Positions 1-11,291 of a stretch of 64,000 nucleotides of DNA are shown here, in pieces. The stretch is from contig JARHVA010004227.1 in the NCBI GenBank assembly GCA_037957365.1, positions 334,001-398,000 of the forward strand, written 5' to 3'. A program made the translations under genes and the position numbers. This stretch comes from Torreya grandis (Eukaryota > Streptophyta > Pinopsida > Cupressales > Taxaceae). The notes under the pieces were generated by a model. The model was not told the DNA's origin and did no database searches. It saw nothing but the letters and a program-made list of their open reading frames with translations. The first letter of the stretch is position 1; the number at the start of each line of letters is the position of its first letter.

Positions 1-1790
1 AACACTGGAAGTTATATTTGTATAGATCATTCACAATACATGGATTGGGGGTAGGCCTTTTATTCATCACACCATAGGGGGATTTAATCCCTAAGTCATT
101 CAGGATCATCTTTCCTTATATTAATAACATGGTTAAGTATAAAGCACTCATTGTAGGGATTCATCAAGAAATACAATGGAATATTCAACATTTCAAGGTC
201 TATGGTGATTCTTAGCTAATAATCAATCAAGTTATAGACCATTTTCAGACCAAGGATGACAAATTGGTATGATATAAGGCCAAGGTCAACACTCTCAAAC
301 AATAGATTATAGATGTATAGTTTGAACATATACCAAGGACCAGTAATAGAATAGTTGATGCCATAGCCACCATTGGATCTTTGATTTGACATATATACGT
401 GGCCAAAGAATACCAATTTTTCATTAAAAAATTTCTCACACCAACTTATGAGCCTTCAACCATCATAATGATATGTGATATTTTTGGTCCCATATCTATA
501 TGGTATTCATACCTTTATGCCTATCTTCATGACCATATAATGACACCAGACCTATTCCATAAATAATCTAAATCCTTTAACTACCATATTGCATGTTATA
601 CTTTACTCAGACAACCCTTTACCACCAAATTTTTGATGGAAATATGCTTTATTGTCTATGTTTAGTAGAATCTACATTAGTGTTATGGGAATTCACAAAG
701 GAGTATGTGGATCCCACATAAGTGGGGACATCCTATCCAAACATATCTTACATACTAGGTACTATTAGCCACTGATGGATGTAAATATAATTGTGTATGT
801 TAAAAAGTGTGATAAATGTTAGAGGCATGCCAATATTATGCATGCATTAACCAAGACTCTAAAACCAATGCTTACACCTTGTCCATTTACTACATGGGGC
901 TCGATCGCATTGGGAATATAAATCATGCATCATCTAATGGACATAAACATATCATTACCACCACTGAATCTTCTCTAAGTGTGTTGAAGATATACCTCTC
1001 ATGTATGTGATTGGATAACAAATTTCCAAATTCATATTCAATCATTTCACTTGCCATTATGGTATCTCCTCTGACATTATATCTGATAATGGTAGACTAT
1101 TCAAAAACAAGGATGTCAAATCATGATGTGTTGAGTACAAGATTACTCAACATTTTTCCATGACATATTACCCACAAGGTAATGGCCTAAATCATATTAA
1201 TAAAACATTATAAACATCCTTAAGAATATTATCAATGATGCTGAACATGATTGGCACCTTCAAGTATTCCATGCCCTCTATGCATACCACACCAATCATC
1301 ATATTCCAATAGGAGCCAATCCATATTCACTTATTTATGACACTAAGGTCAATCTTCCCATTAAGGTTGAGTCACCTTTTTTACACATTTATTTGAAGCA
1401 TATCCTAGATGATGAAGACTATCAACTAGCTCACTTGCAAGATCTAGAGTTGTTTGATGAGAAATACATGGCTATAGTTAAAACCCTACAAGTATACTAG
1501 AACCAACTCTGTGGGTATTAAAATTAGCACATAAAACACAAATAATTTGAGCTTGTGATCTTGTCATTAAAAAAACCAACATAATACCATGGTTGATAAT
1601 AAATACAAAGGCAAGTTCAAAACCAACTAGATAGGTTATTTCATCATTATTGCAAACTATGGTACCAGAGCCTATAGGCTCATTAAACCAAATAAGGATG
1701 AACTTAATGAGTCGATGAACATTATATACCTCAATAATTTCTTTGCTTGATAGATATAGTCTATTATATATGAGATCTATTTCCATTGTA
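1..1790 (+). pseudogene. Old Ty3/gypsy (Tat-like) pol remnant: aRNH + integrase
   Basis: This is the decayed C-terminal half of a gypsy polyprotein cut by the window's left edge. Bases 1-400 read as an archaeal-like RNase H: a YLYRSFTIHGLGVGLLFIT stretch in place of the usual (Y/F)DGS motif, so the first catalytic Asp is Tyr, then NMVKYKALIVG and VYGDS-LIINQV. Integrase follows: an SDNG core motif at about 1080-1095 (second catalytic Asp kept), YYPQGNGL at about 1170, and a GPY/F-type end (IGYF, then YGTRAYRL) at about 1630-1680. Many stops and frame changes make it non-functional. The order aRNH then INT matches the younger Tat-like element at 11292-24998. Bases 1791-8249 and the LTR at 8250 are probably its 3' end. 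Confidence 0.85.
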
Positions 1791-2068
1791 CCATAATATT
1801 TACTTTATTCTTTGTACCTTACCATTCTATCACTTTCCCACTCTCTCATATCATTTTTATCAATCAAGTTATTTTTAACCCTCCCTACCCAGCCCTTTAA
1901 CCTTGGTTATATTTTATTGGTTCTATGGCTAGTTTTAACATGAAGATTTAGATCAAGTTTTAGTATTTATCTCAACATTCCAGACAAATGCCATATTTTT
2001 GAGTAGTAGGATAGTGGTTTGGTAGTTGCATCCTTTATTTCTTATTACATTATATACCATGTGGCCCC

Positions 2069-2200
2069 AATTATAACCACATTTGGGCAAATCAGTGTTC
2101 CACCATCGTGATACTAATTATAAGTACTTATGGGAAAATTAGTATCATTGACCTATGACATTATTTCCTAATTATAACCACCTATGGGTAGATTTAGGGC
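2069..2200. repeat. Hairpin repeats, left group (3 copies)
   Basis: Three copies of a unit with core ATTATAACCACCTTTGGGCA. The copy at 2109-2147 has an 11-bp perfect inverted repeat, TGATACTAATT and AATTAGTATCA, around a 17-nt loop. The copy at 2167-2198 has arms CCTAA and TTAGG. The copy at 2069-2096 keeps the core but has weak arms. The same unit recurs at 3541-3984 and 8011-8045. Confidence 0.75.
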
Positions 2201-3540
2201 AATAATTGTTTATCATGCCTTGAACTACCACTTTACCATCCCTATGTTGTACTATGCCATTTTCTAACTTTGCCTATTTTATTTGAATTGGTTGCTACAC
2301 TAGCCATATTCCTCTTCTATAAAGAAGAACTATAGTGATTTGAGGTCCCATATTAGGACTATGTAGCACTACTCGATACCTATTGAGGTTAGCTCAGTAA
2401 CCTTTTTACATGATTTCACCATTTTGTGAATAATATTTAGTTTGAACGCTCTCATCATTGTAAAAGCAACCTAATCCACACTCTCACCATTTTTTGAGCT
2501 TAGACCATTTATTATGTCATCATTCTCCATCGATTTGGGATATATATAAAATTACACAAACATTTGAAAATTGATTTAAAAAATCCTAAACATTGACCAC
2601 TTCTTTTCTTTATGGATTCTAGGAACCCTCACTAAGTCATAAAAAACCACTTGTTATTTAGTTTCCCCATCTTTATTGGCCTCTTGTACCATGATCTCAC
2701 CATTTTGTGAGCCCATTCCTATATTCATCTATAACACAATCATTTTTTATTCTATCCCATTTCTTGGAAGAACTATATTTGGCTTGAAGTTTTTATTGGA
2801 TATTATATCCATGGAACTATGCAGGCAATGTCCATTTACCTAGTGCATTTGGAGCCAACTCAGCCACCCCCTTCCTTTTATTATATTCCATCATTTTGTT
2901 TGTTTATTATGTTGTCTCCTATCTTCTAGAGGCAATGTCTATTATATTGTTTATTCTATGTTGTTTACCCTAACATTATGATTAACCATTATATATTTTT
3001 GTTTGATTTTATTTCTCTTTGTTTTGTTTTGTTTTGTTCTTCATTTTTTTAGTATTTTTTTTGTTTGTTTGCCTATTTGTATGCTTTCTTATTATGCCTT
3101 GATTCATTCTATGTGCATTCATTGGGTGATTCCTTGTGCACTATTCTTAAATCCATCCATATTCATATGTCAACATTGTCATCATGGTTTTTATCATTGG
3201 TACATTATTTTTAATTGATTATTGGATCACATGTCAATCCTTATGCATAATTTGGCCAAGGTATCATGGTATTATATCATGATTCCTACCATCATGTGCG
3301 ATATCAAAAATTAGCTCTAGGAGTCTACACGGCAATGAGTCAATGATATATCTCTTTACCACTAAAAAAATTTCTGATGTAATCCAAACCATATCCTAAA
3401 TAGAGTAATTAAATCATGAAATAATTTAAACCCTTGCTAGTTCAGATGAGCATCTCCCTCCTAGTAGGCTGTCCAAATTCATCTTTCTCCTCTGTACAAC
3501 TTTTCCATAATATTCCATATCATATTTTCCATTATTGGGA

Positions 3541-3984
3541 TACTACTAATTATAATTGCCTCTAGGAAAATAATTATATACCATCCCACTTGCATTATCA
3601 ATGATTTCAGCCACATATGGGTAAATCATTATGTTTCCATCCATTTGAAGGTTAATGATTATAATCACCTATTGTAAAATCATTCTCTTTCTTCTACCCA
3701 ATAGGGACATGTTTTCATTATGATAATGATTATAACCACCTTTGGGCACACCATTATCTCTGTCTATCTAATTTGGGCATGTTTTTATCCTAAAAATGAT
3801 TATAATTACAAATGGACAAATAATTGTTTTCTTTTTAATGATTATAACTACCTCTAGAAAAATCATTCTCTTGTTACCCTAAGCCTTTTTCAATTATTAT
3901 AACCACCTTTGGGCAAATCATTACCTTTTTTATCCCAGCTATGCCAATGATTATAACCAATCATGGGCAAATTATCCTATTTGT
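3541..3984. repeat. Hairpin repeat array, main group (about 8 copies)
   Basis: About eight degenerate copies spaced roughly 50-65 bp apart. Perfect arm pairs include AATGATTT/AAATCATT (3600-3607 and 3623-3630), AATGATT/AATCATT (3654-3660 and 3678-3684; 3837-3843 and 3861-3867) and GATAATG/CATTATC (3722-3728 and 3752-3758). The loop consensus is close to ATAACCACCTTTGGGCA. The copies at 3892-3922 and 3946-3975 have lost perfect pairing. The copia element at 3985 interrupts this array. Confidence 0.75.
3980..3984. repeat. Target site duplication, left (TTTGT) of copia element
   Basis: TTTGT immediately precedes the TG of the 5' LTR and is repeated at 7980-7984 directly after the CA of the 3' LTR. 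Five base pairs is normal for Ty1/copia integration. Confidence 0.9.
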
Positions 3985-4049
3985 TGTTAGGTTGTGGAGC
4001 TAAAAGCTTCAACTATTGCAAACACGGAGGAGGTTGTTGAGTTCCAGAA

Positions 4050-4170
4050 GTGCCGACATCGACAGTGTAACCGATGTCGGTCACATATAGTGCAAAAGGA
4101 AACCAGCATCGGTAGGGAGTCGACTGATGTTGGTCAGAACCAGTCAGACAGGGACCGACGTCGGTCGCTT
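4050..4170. repeat. GACGTCGGTC-type repeats in copia 5' LTR
   Basis: Four to five degenerate units, for example ACCGATGTCGGTCAC near 4069 and ACCGACGTCGGTCGC near 4153. Several form CCGAC/GTCGG palindromes, that is, DRE/CRT cores (RCCGAC) on both strands. The 3' LTR carries the equivalent block at about 7347-7463 with different unit-level mutations. Confidence 0.8.
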
Positions 4171-4307
4171 GTGTGTTCCAAAACTGTTCATTGTACGAAC
4201 AGTTAGTTAGTTAAACTGAGTGTTTGCATGTTAAAGGGCTAATTATAGTCTCGAGCTACGTGTCTAATTATTGTAATTAGACGTCTATTTTTATATGAAT
4301 GGAATTC

Positions 4308-4316
4308 TATTTAAAG
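4308..4316 (+). promoter_or_regulatory. TATA-like box of copia LTR
   Basis: TATTTAAAG lies in a position suited to a U3 promoter, and the same motif is kept in the 3' LTR (about 7603). This is a sequence-only call. Confidence 0.5.
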
Positions 4317-4695
4317 ACCCATGAGGCATGTATTATAATCAAGAAGAAGGCAAGTAAAGCATTGAAGCAAGAAAGCAAGGTCAAGGAGATCTACAGGTGT
4401 AAGGTCAAGGAGATCAGTTGAAGCATTCAACTCAGGTTGTTCAGTTGGTTATGGTTGAGCAAGGGAGAGAGGGAAGAAGTCCTTGAGGTGTGGGAAGCCT
4501 TTGAGGTGGAAGAAGAAGTGGCATCTTCTTTATTGTATTTTCTTCTAGTAGTATTTAATACAAGAGTGTGTATTGTCTCTCAAATTCTTTGTTGTTTCAA
4601 GTTTCTAGTTACTTAATCATTCTACTATAATTTCGTGTTTAATTGCTTATAATAAAAGTAATCAATTGTGCTTCCTTGGAGGGGTTCCTAACAGT

Positions 4696-4708
4696 TGGTA
4701 TCAGAGCC
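4696..4708 (+). other. Copia primer binding site (initiator tRNA-Met type)
   Basis: TGGTATCAGAGCC begins two bases after the 5' LTR. It matches the classic plant copia PBS complementary to the 3' end of initiator tRNA-Met. Confidence 0.9.
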
Positions 4709-4784
4709 TAAGGTTTGCAGGGAGTAGGTTATTGTTTGATTACAGGTCATTCTCAAGGGTTTTGATTGAGTGGGAGTTCAACAA

Positions 4785-6290
4785 TGGCAGAATAAAGTAA
4801 GATACGAATGGATAAGTTTAACATCAAGAATTATCAACATTGGAGGATATAGATAGAGGATTATTTGTATCAGAAAGATTTGTACTTATCATTGGGTGGG
4901 GTTGTATGCAAGCCCACAGATATGAAGGATGAAGAATGGAATGTTCTTGATCGGAAGGCTCTGGGATCCATAAGGTTGAGCCTTGCATCATCTGTGATTT
5001 CCAACTTATCACAGTGTAAGACAATGGAAGAGTTGATAAAGTCTTTGGCAAATTTATATGAAAAGCCCTCAGTGTCAAATAAGGTATTTCTTATGAAACA
5101 ATTATTTACTTTGCAAATGTAGGAAGGTGGATCGGTATATACTCATCTTAGTGATTTCCATGGTTTGGTAAACTAGTTAGCTTGAGTCAATATTATTTTT
5201 GATGATGAAGTAAAGGCTCTCTTGATATTATGCTCTTTACCTAAAAGTTGGGATAGTTTGGTTATGGCAGTAAGTAATTATGCGTCTGCTTCTAAAATAT
5301 TAAAAGTTGATGATGTTGTGAGTGTGATCTTGAATGAATAAATACGTAGGAAAAGTAGAGGTAAATCATCAGGGAATGCTCTAAGTGCAGAAAGCAGGGG
5401 GAGGCAAAGAGAGAAGATCGAGCAAGGGAAATCAAGGTCGAAGATGGGAAGGAGATCTGAATCTAGAGGTATCACCTACTAGTTTTTTGGAAAGAAAGGA
5501 CATACAAAGAAGGAGTGTTGGTTGAGAGATAAATAAAATCAACCTGAAGGTAATGAAGAAGCAAAAGATGTAAATATTATGGTACATGATGCTCTCATAC
5601 TGTCTTTGGATAGTCAGGTAGGATCATGGGTTTTAGATTCTAGTTCTTCTTTTCATGCATCCCCAAACAGATATTTGTTCCATGAGTATGTCTAGGGAGA
5701 CTTTGGAGTGCTTTATTTAGGGGATGGTATGCCTTGTCAAATAGTTGGCAAAGGGAAAGTGTAGTTGAAATTGTAGATGGACAACACATGGGTGTTGAAG
5801 GAGGTTATGCATGTCCCAGTTCTAAAGCAGAGTTTGGTTTCTGTAGGAAGGTTGGGTGATGAGGGATGCACAATAACCCTCACAATAGATTCTTGGAAGG
5901 TTACCAAGGGTTCACTTGTTTTAGCAAGAGGTAAGAAAGTAGGTACTCTTTATCTATCTACTTGTATTACTGATTCTACTTTTGGTTTATCTACTTCAGT
6001 TGTAGATTTGAAGATGTGGCTTAATAGGCTTGGTCACATGAATAAGAAGGGAATGGACATTCTTGATTCAAAAGGTATGTGTTTATATTTGGAAGGCATA
6101 GATAGAGTTCATTGTAGGAAAAGGAAATTTGATGCTTTTGACAAGAACAGGGAAGCCTTGGTGTTTATGGAGGAGATGAGGGACAGAGATCAGTCACAAG
6201 GGCTGAATAATTTTGAGCAGGATAGTATGGATAGGGGTTTGATCCAAGATGAGCTTGCAGATGAAGAATTCATCACTTATAAGAACACAC
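4785..6290 (+). pseudogene. Copia gag-protease-GAG_pre-integrase remnant
   Basis: Reads from MAE (about 4784) through a UBN2/retrotran_gag-type capsid region (KFNIKNYQHWRI, LSLGGVV, LKALL-type helices; about 4805-5340). A decayed zinc knuckle follows at about 5480-5530 (FFGKKGHTKKEC, first Cys residues lost). The protease is at about 5625-5690, with the active site reading LDSSSSFHAS where DSG(A/S)S is expected, a Gly-to-Ser change consistent with G-to-A. The MWLNRLGHMNKKGM segment at about 6015-6060 is the GAG_pre-integrase domain. There are many in-frame TAA/TAG/TGA stops. The integrase catalytic core that should follow is absent. Not functional. Confidence 0.88.
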
Positions 6291-6540
6291 AGACACCGAC
6301 GTTGGTCACTTGGAACTGACGTCGGCCAGGCAGGTACTAACATCGGTCATGTGCAAACCAGCAAGGTTAGTAGAGTCAGCAAGAGAAGATCGACGTCAGT
6401 CAGGCAGGAACCAACGTGGGTAGAGGGGACACCAGTGTTGGCTAGGGAAATGATTTCGATAGTCAGTGCAGGGAATTGACATCAGTCGGGAGCAGACTAG
6501 GAGATGGCTGAGATCGGTCACTAGAACGAATGTTGGGCAG
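6290..6540. repeat. GACGTCGGTC-type minisatellite inside copia body
   Basis: Around eight to ten degenerate units of about 20-25 bp, resembling ACTGACGTCGGCCAGGCAGG, run between the GAG_pre-integrase remnant and the RT fragments, where the integrase core should be. The same unit type occurs in this element's LTRs and in the LTRs of the gypsy element at 11292-24998. Part of it is open in one frame, giving repeated D-V-G-Q-like peptides, but I do not think it is a real coding domain. Confidence 0.75.
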
Positions 6541-6659
6541 ACAGTAAGCTATCAAGGAGTCTCAAACACCCATATGGAGGTCAGAAAGGGTATGTGAACC
6601 TCATATTTATTGTTCACCTTATTTATTTTATTTTTTGCTTAATAATGGTCAAGAACCAT

Positions 6660-7200
6660 GAAGATATGAAGAGGCAATGCAGGTAGAATCCAAAAACAGT
6701 GGGAGCTTGGCATGGATGAGGAGTGTGAGTCCTTGGATAAGAACCAAACAGGTATTTGTTGGTGGAGTTGTCTGCTGGAAGAAAACACTGGATAAGGGAT
6801 GGATTCCCAAGTTAGAGAAGAGAGTGGATGGATACGTGAGATAGAAGGCCAGGGTATATGGTCTTGAGTAGGCTGCAGAATAGTGGAGGTTTGACCATTG
6901 TATTTTTCCTTTACCAGGTTAGATAATATTAGCTACATTATCTTGTTACTGTATGTTGTTGCTTATTGCAGGGTTACATATACAGGGAGTTTCTGAGCTA
7001 AGGGTAGAGTTAGTTCAGAGGTGTGTCATGAAGAATTTGGGAGCAGCAAAATTCTTTTGGCATAAGAGACATGGAAGATCACAGGTTGATTTTGTCTCCA
7101 GTGGGAGTTGTCAAAAAGTTCTAATGTGGCAGGGGACTTGGATGACAGGTATAGCATCATAGCTTGTGTGGTGGTTGGTCTTTAGGAGTGTTCTTGAAGA
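6660..7200 (+). pseudogene. Copia reverse transcriptase fragments
   Basis: Short pieces of the RVT_2 domain in shifting frames. A start-of-RT block at about 6705-6860 contains MDEECESLDKNQT, a GRKTL segment, then VDGYVR and KARVYGLE. A later piece at about 7020-7110 contains MKNLGAAKFF, matching the 'MxDLGxxxxFLG' region downstream of the catalytic site. The YVDD catalytic segment between them is missing. Context (PBS, LTRs, gag) makes the assignment secure despite the decay. Confidence 0.7.
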
Positions 7201-7263
7201 GGGATATAGAGCCAAGGGAACAAACTAGATGGTGTACATGTACAAGTATAATTGCAGCTATTT

Positions 7264-7280
7264 ATCTCCAAGTGGGAGAT
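7264..7280 (+). other. Copia polypurine tract
   Basis: The segment CTCCAAGTGGGAGAT directly abuts the TG of the 3' LTR at 7281. 'AAGTGGGAGAT TGTT' is the usual plant copia PPT/LTR junction. Confidence 0.85.
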
Positions 7281-7979
7281 TGTTAGGTTGTGGAGCTAAA
7301 AGCTTCAACTGTTGCAGACATGGAGGAGGTTGTTGAGTTCCAGAAGTGCCGGTGTCGGCAGTGTAACTGACGTCGGTCACATATAGTGCAGAAGGCAACT
7401 GGCATCGGCAAGGAGTCGGCCGACGTCGGTCAGAACTAGTAAGATAGGGACTGCCGTCGGTCGCCTGTGTGTTCCAGAACTGTTCGTTGCACGAATAGTT
7501 AGTTAGTTAAACTGAGTGTTTGCATGTTAAAGGGCTAATTATAATCTTGAGCTGCATGTCTAATTATTATAATTAGAGGTCTATTTTTGTATGCATAGGA
7601 TTCTATTTAAAGACCCATGAGGCATGTATTGTAATCAAGAAGAAGGAAAGTAAAGAATTGAAGAAAGAAAGCAAGGTCAAGGAGATCAGCTGAAGCATTC
7701 AAGGAGGGGATAACAACTCAGGTTGTTGAGTTGGTTGTGGTTGAGCAAGGGAGAGAGGGAAGAAGTCCTTGAGGTGTGGTAAGCCTTTGAGGTGGAAGAA
7801 GAAGTGGCATCTTCTTTATTGTATTTTCTTCTAGTAGTATTTAATACAAGAGTGTGTATTGTCTCTCAAATTCTTTGTTGTTTCAAGTTTCTAGTTACTT
7901 AATCATTCTGGTATAATTCTGTGTTTAATTGCTTATAAGAAAAGTAATCAATTGTGCTTCCTTGGAGGGGTTCCTAACA
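7281..7979 (+). repeat. Copia 3' LTR
   Basis: Pairs with 3985-4693 from TGTTAGGTTG to TTCCTAACA (699 bp). It differs by scattered substitutions plus small indels around 7690-7720. Its GACGTCGGTC block (about 7347-7463) has more intact palindromes (GGCCGACGTCGGTC) than the 5' LTR. Confidence 0.95.
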
Positions 7980-7984
7980 TTTGT
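7980..7984. repeat. Target site duplication, right (TTTGT) of copia element
   Basis: Exact match to 3980-3984, directly after the 3' LTR. Confidence 0.9.
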
Positions 7985-8249
7985 CTACCCAACTGGGGAA
8001 GCTCCATATGCCACTAATTATAACTTCTTATGGGTACATCAATTGTTTCCACCCCATTTCACCTTTTTGGTCCCATTGTTTCTTCCTTTTGAGGGACTGA
8101 TTATCAACTACTTATCTAATTGTTCCCTCGAGGGGGCACCTACAGTTAATCCATTGCCATTGAATTCATAGGCATATAAGACCTTTTCATTCTTCGAGAA
8201 TATGTTACTTTTCCTATAGATTACAATGCCTTCCTAAATGTGGGAAAAA
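7985..8249 (+). other. 3' noncoding tail of old gypsy (right part) with PPT
   Basis: Continuation of the sequence interrupted by the copia element. It has a further degenerate hairpin-repeat copy at about 8011-8045. It ends in a purine-rich tract TGTGGGAAAAA at about 8239-8249, directly before TGTAGACACC, which fits a gypsy PPT/3' LTR junction. No gene seen. Confidence 0.6.
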
Positions 8250-9280
8250 TGTAGACACCTAAAATTGGCCACCACTGGACTTCGACAAGACTTCAAACTA
8301 ATTCTTACTAGCCATTGTAAATTAAGCTTAAAAATCATAGAATTTCACAAATTTACTTGTGTATCATTTTTCAAATCTTAAAATCATGTTGAGGCATCCC
8401 TAATTTGGGTATTTTATCATATCTAATCATAACCTCTTATGGATTCATCCTTAATTATCCTGTGACATCACAACAGTCAATTTGGCCTGTGTAACTATTA
8501 AGTGGGGCACATGAACAAATATCAAATCTTGAAATAGATAAAAGGCTAATCAAAATTAATTAATAAGATAAACCAAATTAAATACCTATTTGAATTATCC
8601 TTTTGTAAATAATGAATAACTAAAATAGGAAATTTAAAAATACAAATATCATAAGCCTTTTATCATGACATTTGTGAGTTGTCAAGCCCTTTGGAAAATA
8701 TCCTAAAATATCTCATTTTGGAGACCCATACCTGCCTATTCATTGTAAATAATTATTACTTGAAAACTATTAAATATACTAGGGTTTGTCTTGACTCACC
8801 TAGGTTAGGTTTAAACCCATTCCATGTTTAAACTAAACCTTAACTCACCTTAGGTTGGGGTTAGTTCCTAAGCTTATAAATACAAGACCTTACCTCTTGA
8901 ATTATAAGCTTGGACATTGTAGAGTTATAATGTAGGTTTTGTTGTGTTATATTCATACTAATAATCTTATAATGCCAAAATATTGAGACAAGTTACATCA
9001 AGCCACATTAAAGCCAATGGTGCCAAGGAGAGAAGGAGCCAACAAACCTCCATTTCCAAAAGCTCTTTGAAGAAAAAGATGAGCAAACCACTCAAAAATT
9101 CATTTGGAGATCCCAAGGAAGGTAAAGGATTATGTGTCTTTTGCATTTTAGTTGTGTTTTTCATTTGGTTTTGCTACTAAGATCACCCCTAAGATCTAGG
9201 CTTTTAAGTGTTAGTGTTAGTGTGTTTCTCTGAGTTTTTGTTACTTAAACTAACACTATACTAACCTCCCTTCTTAGATT
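8250..9280 (+). repeat. 3' LTR of the old plus-strand gypsy (right end uncertain)
   Basis: Begins TGTAGACACCTAAAATTGG, sharing its first ten bases with the LTRs at 11292 and 23849 (TGTAGACACC). It contains a TATA box TATAAATA at 8875-8882 and a splice-donor-like AAG|GTAAAG with GT at 9122-9123, a layout repeated in other Tat-type LTRs of this window. The right end is not defined: the sequence passes into the truncated minus-strand element A near 9280-9290. The partner 5' LTR is outside the window. Confidence 0.65.
8875..8882 (+). promoter_or_regulatory. TATA box in old gypsy LTR
   Basis: TATAAATA lies 247 bases before a splice-donor-like GTAAAG. No transcript evidence is available. Confidence 0.5.
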
Positions 9281-11286
9281 CCTATGATCATAGGATTTAA
9301 TCTAAATTTATATTTAATATAGTGATTTAAAATGATATCAAGATTAGAGAGATGAGTCTTGTGTATTTTAGACTTGGCAATGAGGTTGTCCACATAGTTT
9401 TTTACAATCTTATAGATAAGATCATGAAAAATGTGGGTCATGGCTTGTTGATAGGTATCTCTAGCATTTTTGAGGCTAAAGGGAATTTTAATGTAATAAT
9501 AAGTTACCCATTTCATGGTGAAAGTTGTCTTATGTTGGTCTTAGGGGGTAATGTGAATTTGATTATAACCCAATAAACTATCCATAAGGGACAACATTTC
9601 ATAACCGATAGTGGAATAAACAATGGCATCTATAGAAGATATAGGGAAGTTATCCTTGGGATAAACAAAATTAAGATTATGGAAGTCAATGAAATGTGAA
9701 TGACCATGGTGAATTTCTTTTGAATAGGGAAAATATTCAAAACCCATTTTGAATAGTCCATAGGCTTGATAAAATTAGCATAGATAAGTTTCATGATTCC
9801 TTTATGGCATAAATTGGAAACTTCTGGTGGAAAATTTCATTTCTTTTGTAATAAAGGTTTGACATTAGGAGAAGTGATAATTTTGTGCACCATGATGTTA
9901 GGGACAATATCAGGCATATCCTCATAGGAATAAGTAAAATTCTCATGATATTTATAGAATAATACTCTGAAGTTATCATGTTTAGTTGGTGTGATTTCTC
10001 AAGAGATTGTAATTAGTTGAGGGCATGATGGGGTACCATATTTGATTTAGGTAGTTTCCTTGATAAGCATAGCATTAATATCTTGGAAATGATATCATAT
10101 GTTAGGTAAAGAGGAAATGGGATTTTTTAGTATCAATGTTAGTGATGAAGTTGTTGAAACAAAGGGATTTCATGTTGAACTTCTTGAGTTTATGATGTTG
10201 TCAAGGAAGTTGAGGTTATTGGGAATGAAGTAATTCAAGAATGGAATCATCACTAAGAAAGGTGGGAAGAGGACCATAATACTCAACATTTGATTAAATA
10301 TAGAGAATTTGATTACCATGGTGGTCATATTTAGAGTGTATTTGATGTATAGTTGTGGCCTTGTCATTTAGTGTAATCTCAAGAGTAGGTGCTATAGAGG
10401 AATAAGGTTGATAAGATTTGATTGGGTTATTATGAACATCATTGATAGGGGAAAAATTAGATGTAATTATTGGTTCTATAGGTTGTGTAGAAGATGTAGG
10501 AATTTATAGAGGTTTGGAAGGTAAGATTTATTTTACCACCCAATGGGTGTCAAGGAGTGGAGAATTAGTAGGAGGTGCGTGACCTTTAGGTGCTAATTCA
10601 AATTTAATGGAAATGGTATGAACATCATGATTTAAATCATGTATTTGAGCTCAAGTTTTTTGATAATGTTTAACATCAAAGTCTTATGACTGAGATTGGG
10701 CCATGATGTAATTATCATCATAAGTTTGAGAAATTATACATTTTTGAGGTCTAGGAGGAATTTTATAAGGGGATATGCCTAGATCACTAAATTTGTGTGG
10801 AGACACAATTAAAGGATGTTGAAATAACTTGGATACTCCATAATAATTTCATGTTAGGTAATATTATAGATAAGAGGATTCTTAAGCATTGCGTGGAGGG
10901 GTAAATTAGTGATATCATTAATGAGAGGGATGGTGTGATCACAAGGCAATAAATAAGGAGGAAGTCACTCTGATATGTAAGCAGGTAGCTTAATAGTGTT
11001 TAAAGTATGTTTCAAGTCATTAGGTTCATCATCATTTGAATTAGCAAGAGTGACATGTAAATATAGATTTATGTTGACAAATTTAGGCAAGGGAACACTA
11101 TTGATTATTATAATGGTAGTAATGCAATATTGGGATTTTGCATTTAGAAGTTGAATACTCCAAAGGTTGGGATTAGCTTCATGTTTATACCATTTACCAT
11201 TATTAAGTAACTCGATACATTGGCTACCAAAAGAGGTGATATCCCTCATTCTATGAGTATATGATCATCCTAGGAGTATGTGATAA
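9281..11286 (-). pseudogene. Element A (gypsy, Tat-like): PR end, linker and truncated RT
   Basis: Minus-strand continuation of the coding region at 25004-26906, separated from it by the insertion at 11292-24998. Reading down from 11286 it begins YHILLG-SYTHRM, the C-terminal flap/LLGRPWI-type part of the protease. A long linker with many stops follows. RT starts at about 9870: KPMDYSKWVLNIFPIQKK, GYEMLSLMDSLLGYNQI (9560-9620, another frame), then PFSLKNARDTYQQAM and NYVDNL near 9380-9395. The catalytic YVDD reads YVDN. RT stops at about 9290 (FRLNP), so thumb, RNase H, integrase and the 3' LTR are lost. Confidence 0.85.
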
Positions 11287-11291
11287 GATAG
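11287..11291. repeat. Target site duplication, left (GATAG) of young gypsy
   Basis: GATAG directly precedes TGTAGACACC and is repeated at 24999-25003. Removing one copy and the element restores the protease reading frame of element A across the junction (LPLS then YHILLG). Confidence 0.95.

Larger units (their letters stand above)
1791..3984 (+). other. 3' noncoding tail of the old gypsy element (left part)
   Basis: This AT-rich stretch has no coding signal between the integrase remnant and the copia insertion. It holds dispersed copies of a short hairpin repeat (listed separately) and pyrimidine-rich spacers. I read it as the long 3' untranslated region typical of Tat-type elements, because it continues across the copia insertion (7985-8249) to a purine tract and an LTR start at 8250. 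That continuity is inference. Confidence 0.55.
3985..4693 (+). repeat. Copia 5' LTR
   Basis: Starts TGTTAGGTTGTGG and ends GGTTCCTAACA (709 bp), with a 6-bp terminal inverted repeat TGTTAG/CTAACA. A TATA-like TATTTAAAG lies at 4308-4316. Between about 4050 and 4170 there are several imperfect GACGTCGGTC-type repeats. The matching 3' LTR is at 7281-7979. Confidence 0.95.
3985..7979 (+). mobile_element. Degenerate, internally deleted Ty1/copia retrotransposon
   Basis: A 3995-bp element bounded by TG...CA LTRs, with a PBS, a PPT and a 5-bp TSD. The order is 5' LTR, PBS, gag, protease, GAG-pre-integrase, a GACGTCGG-type repeat block, RT fragments, PPT, 3' LTR. The integrase core and much of RT are missing, which explains the length of about 4 kb against the usual 5 kb or so. 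The LTRs differ at roughly 10% of sites by eye, most densely in the repeat block. It sits inside the 3' noncoding region of the old gypsy element and is therefore younger than it. Confidence 0.95.

Noticed and set aside
3541..3984. Possible CRISPR-like regular repeats
   Set aside because: The units are degenerate, spacing varies, and the context is a plant retroelement; better described as hairpin repeats.
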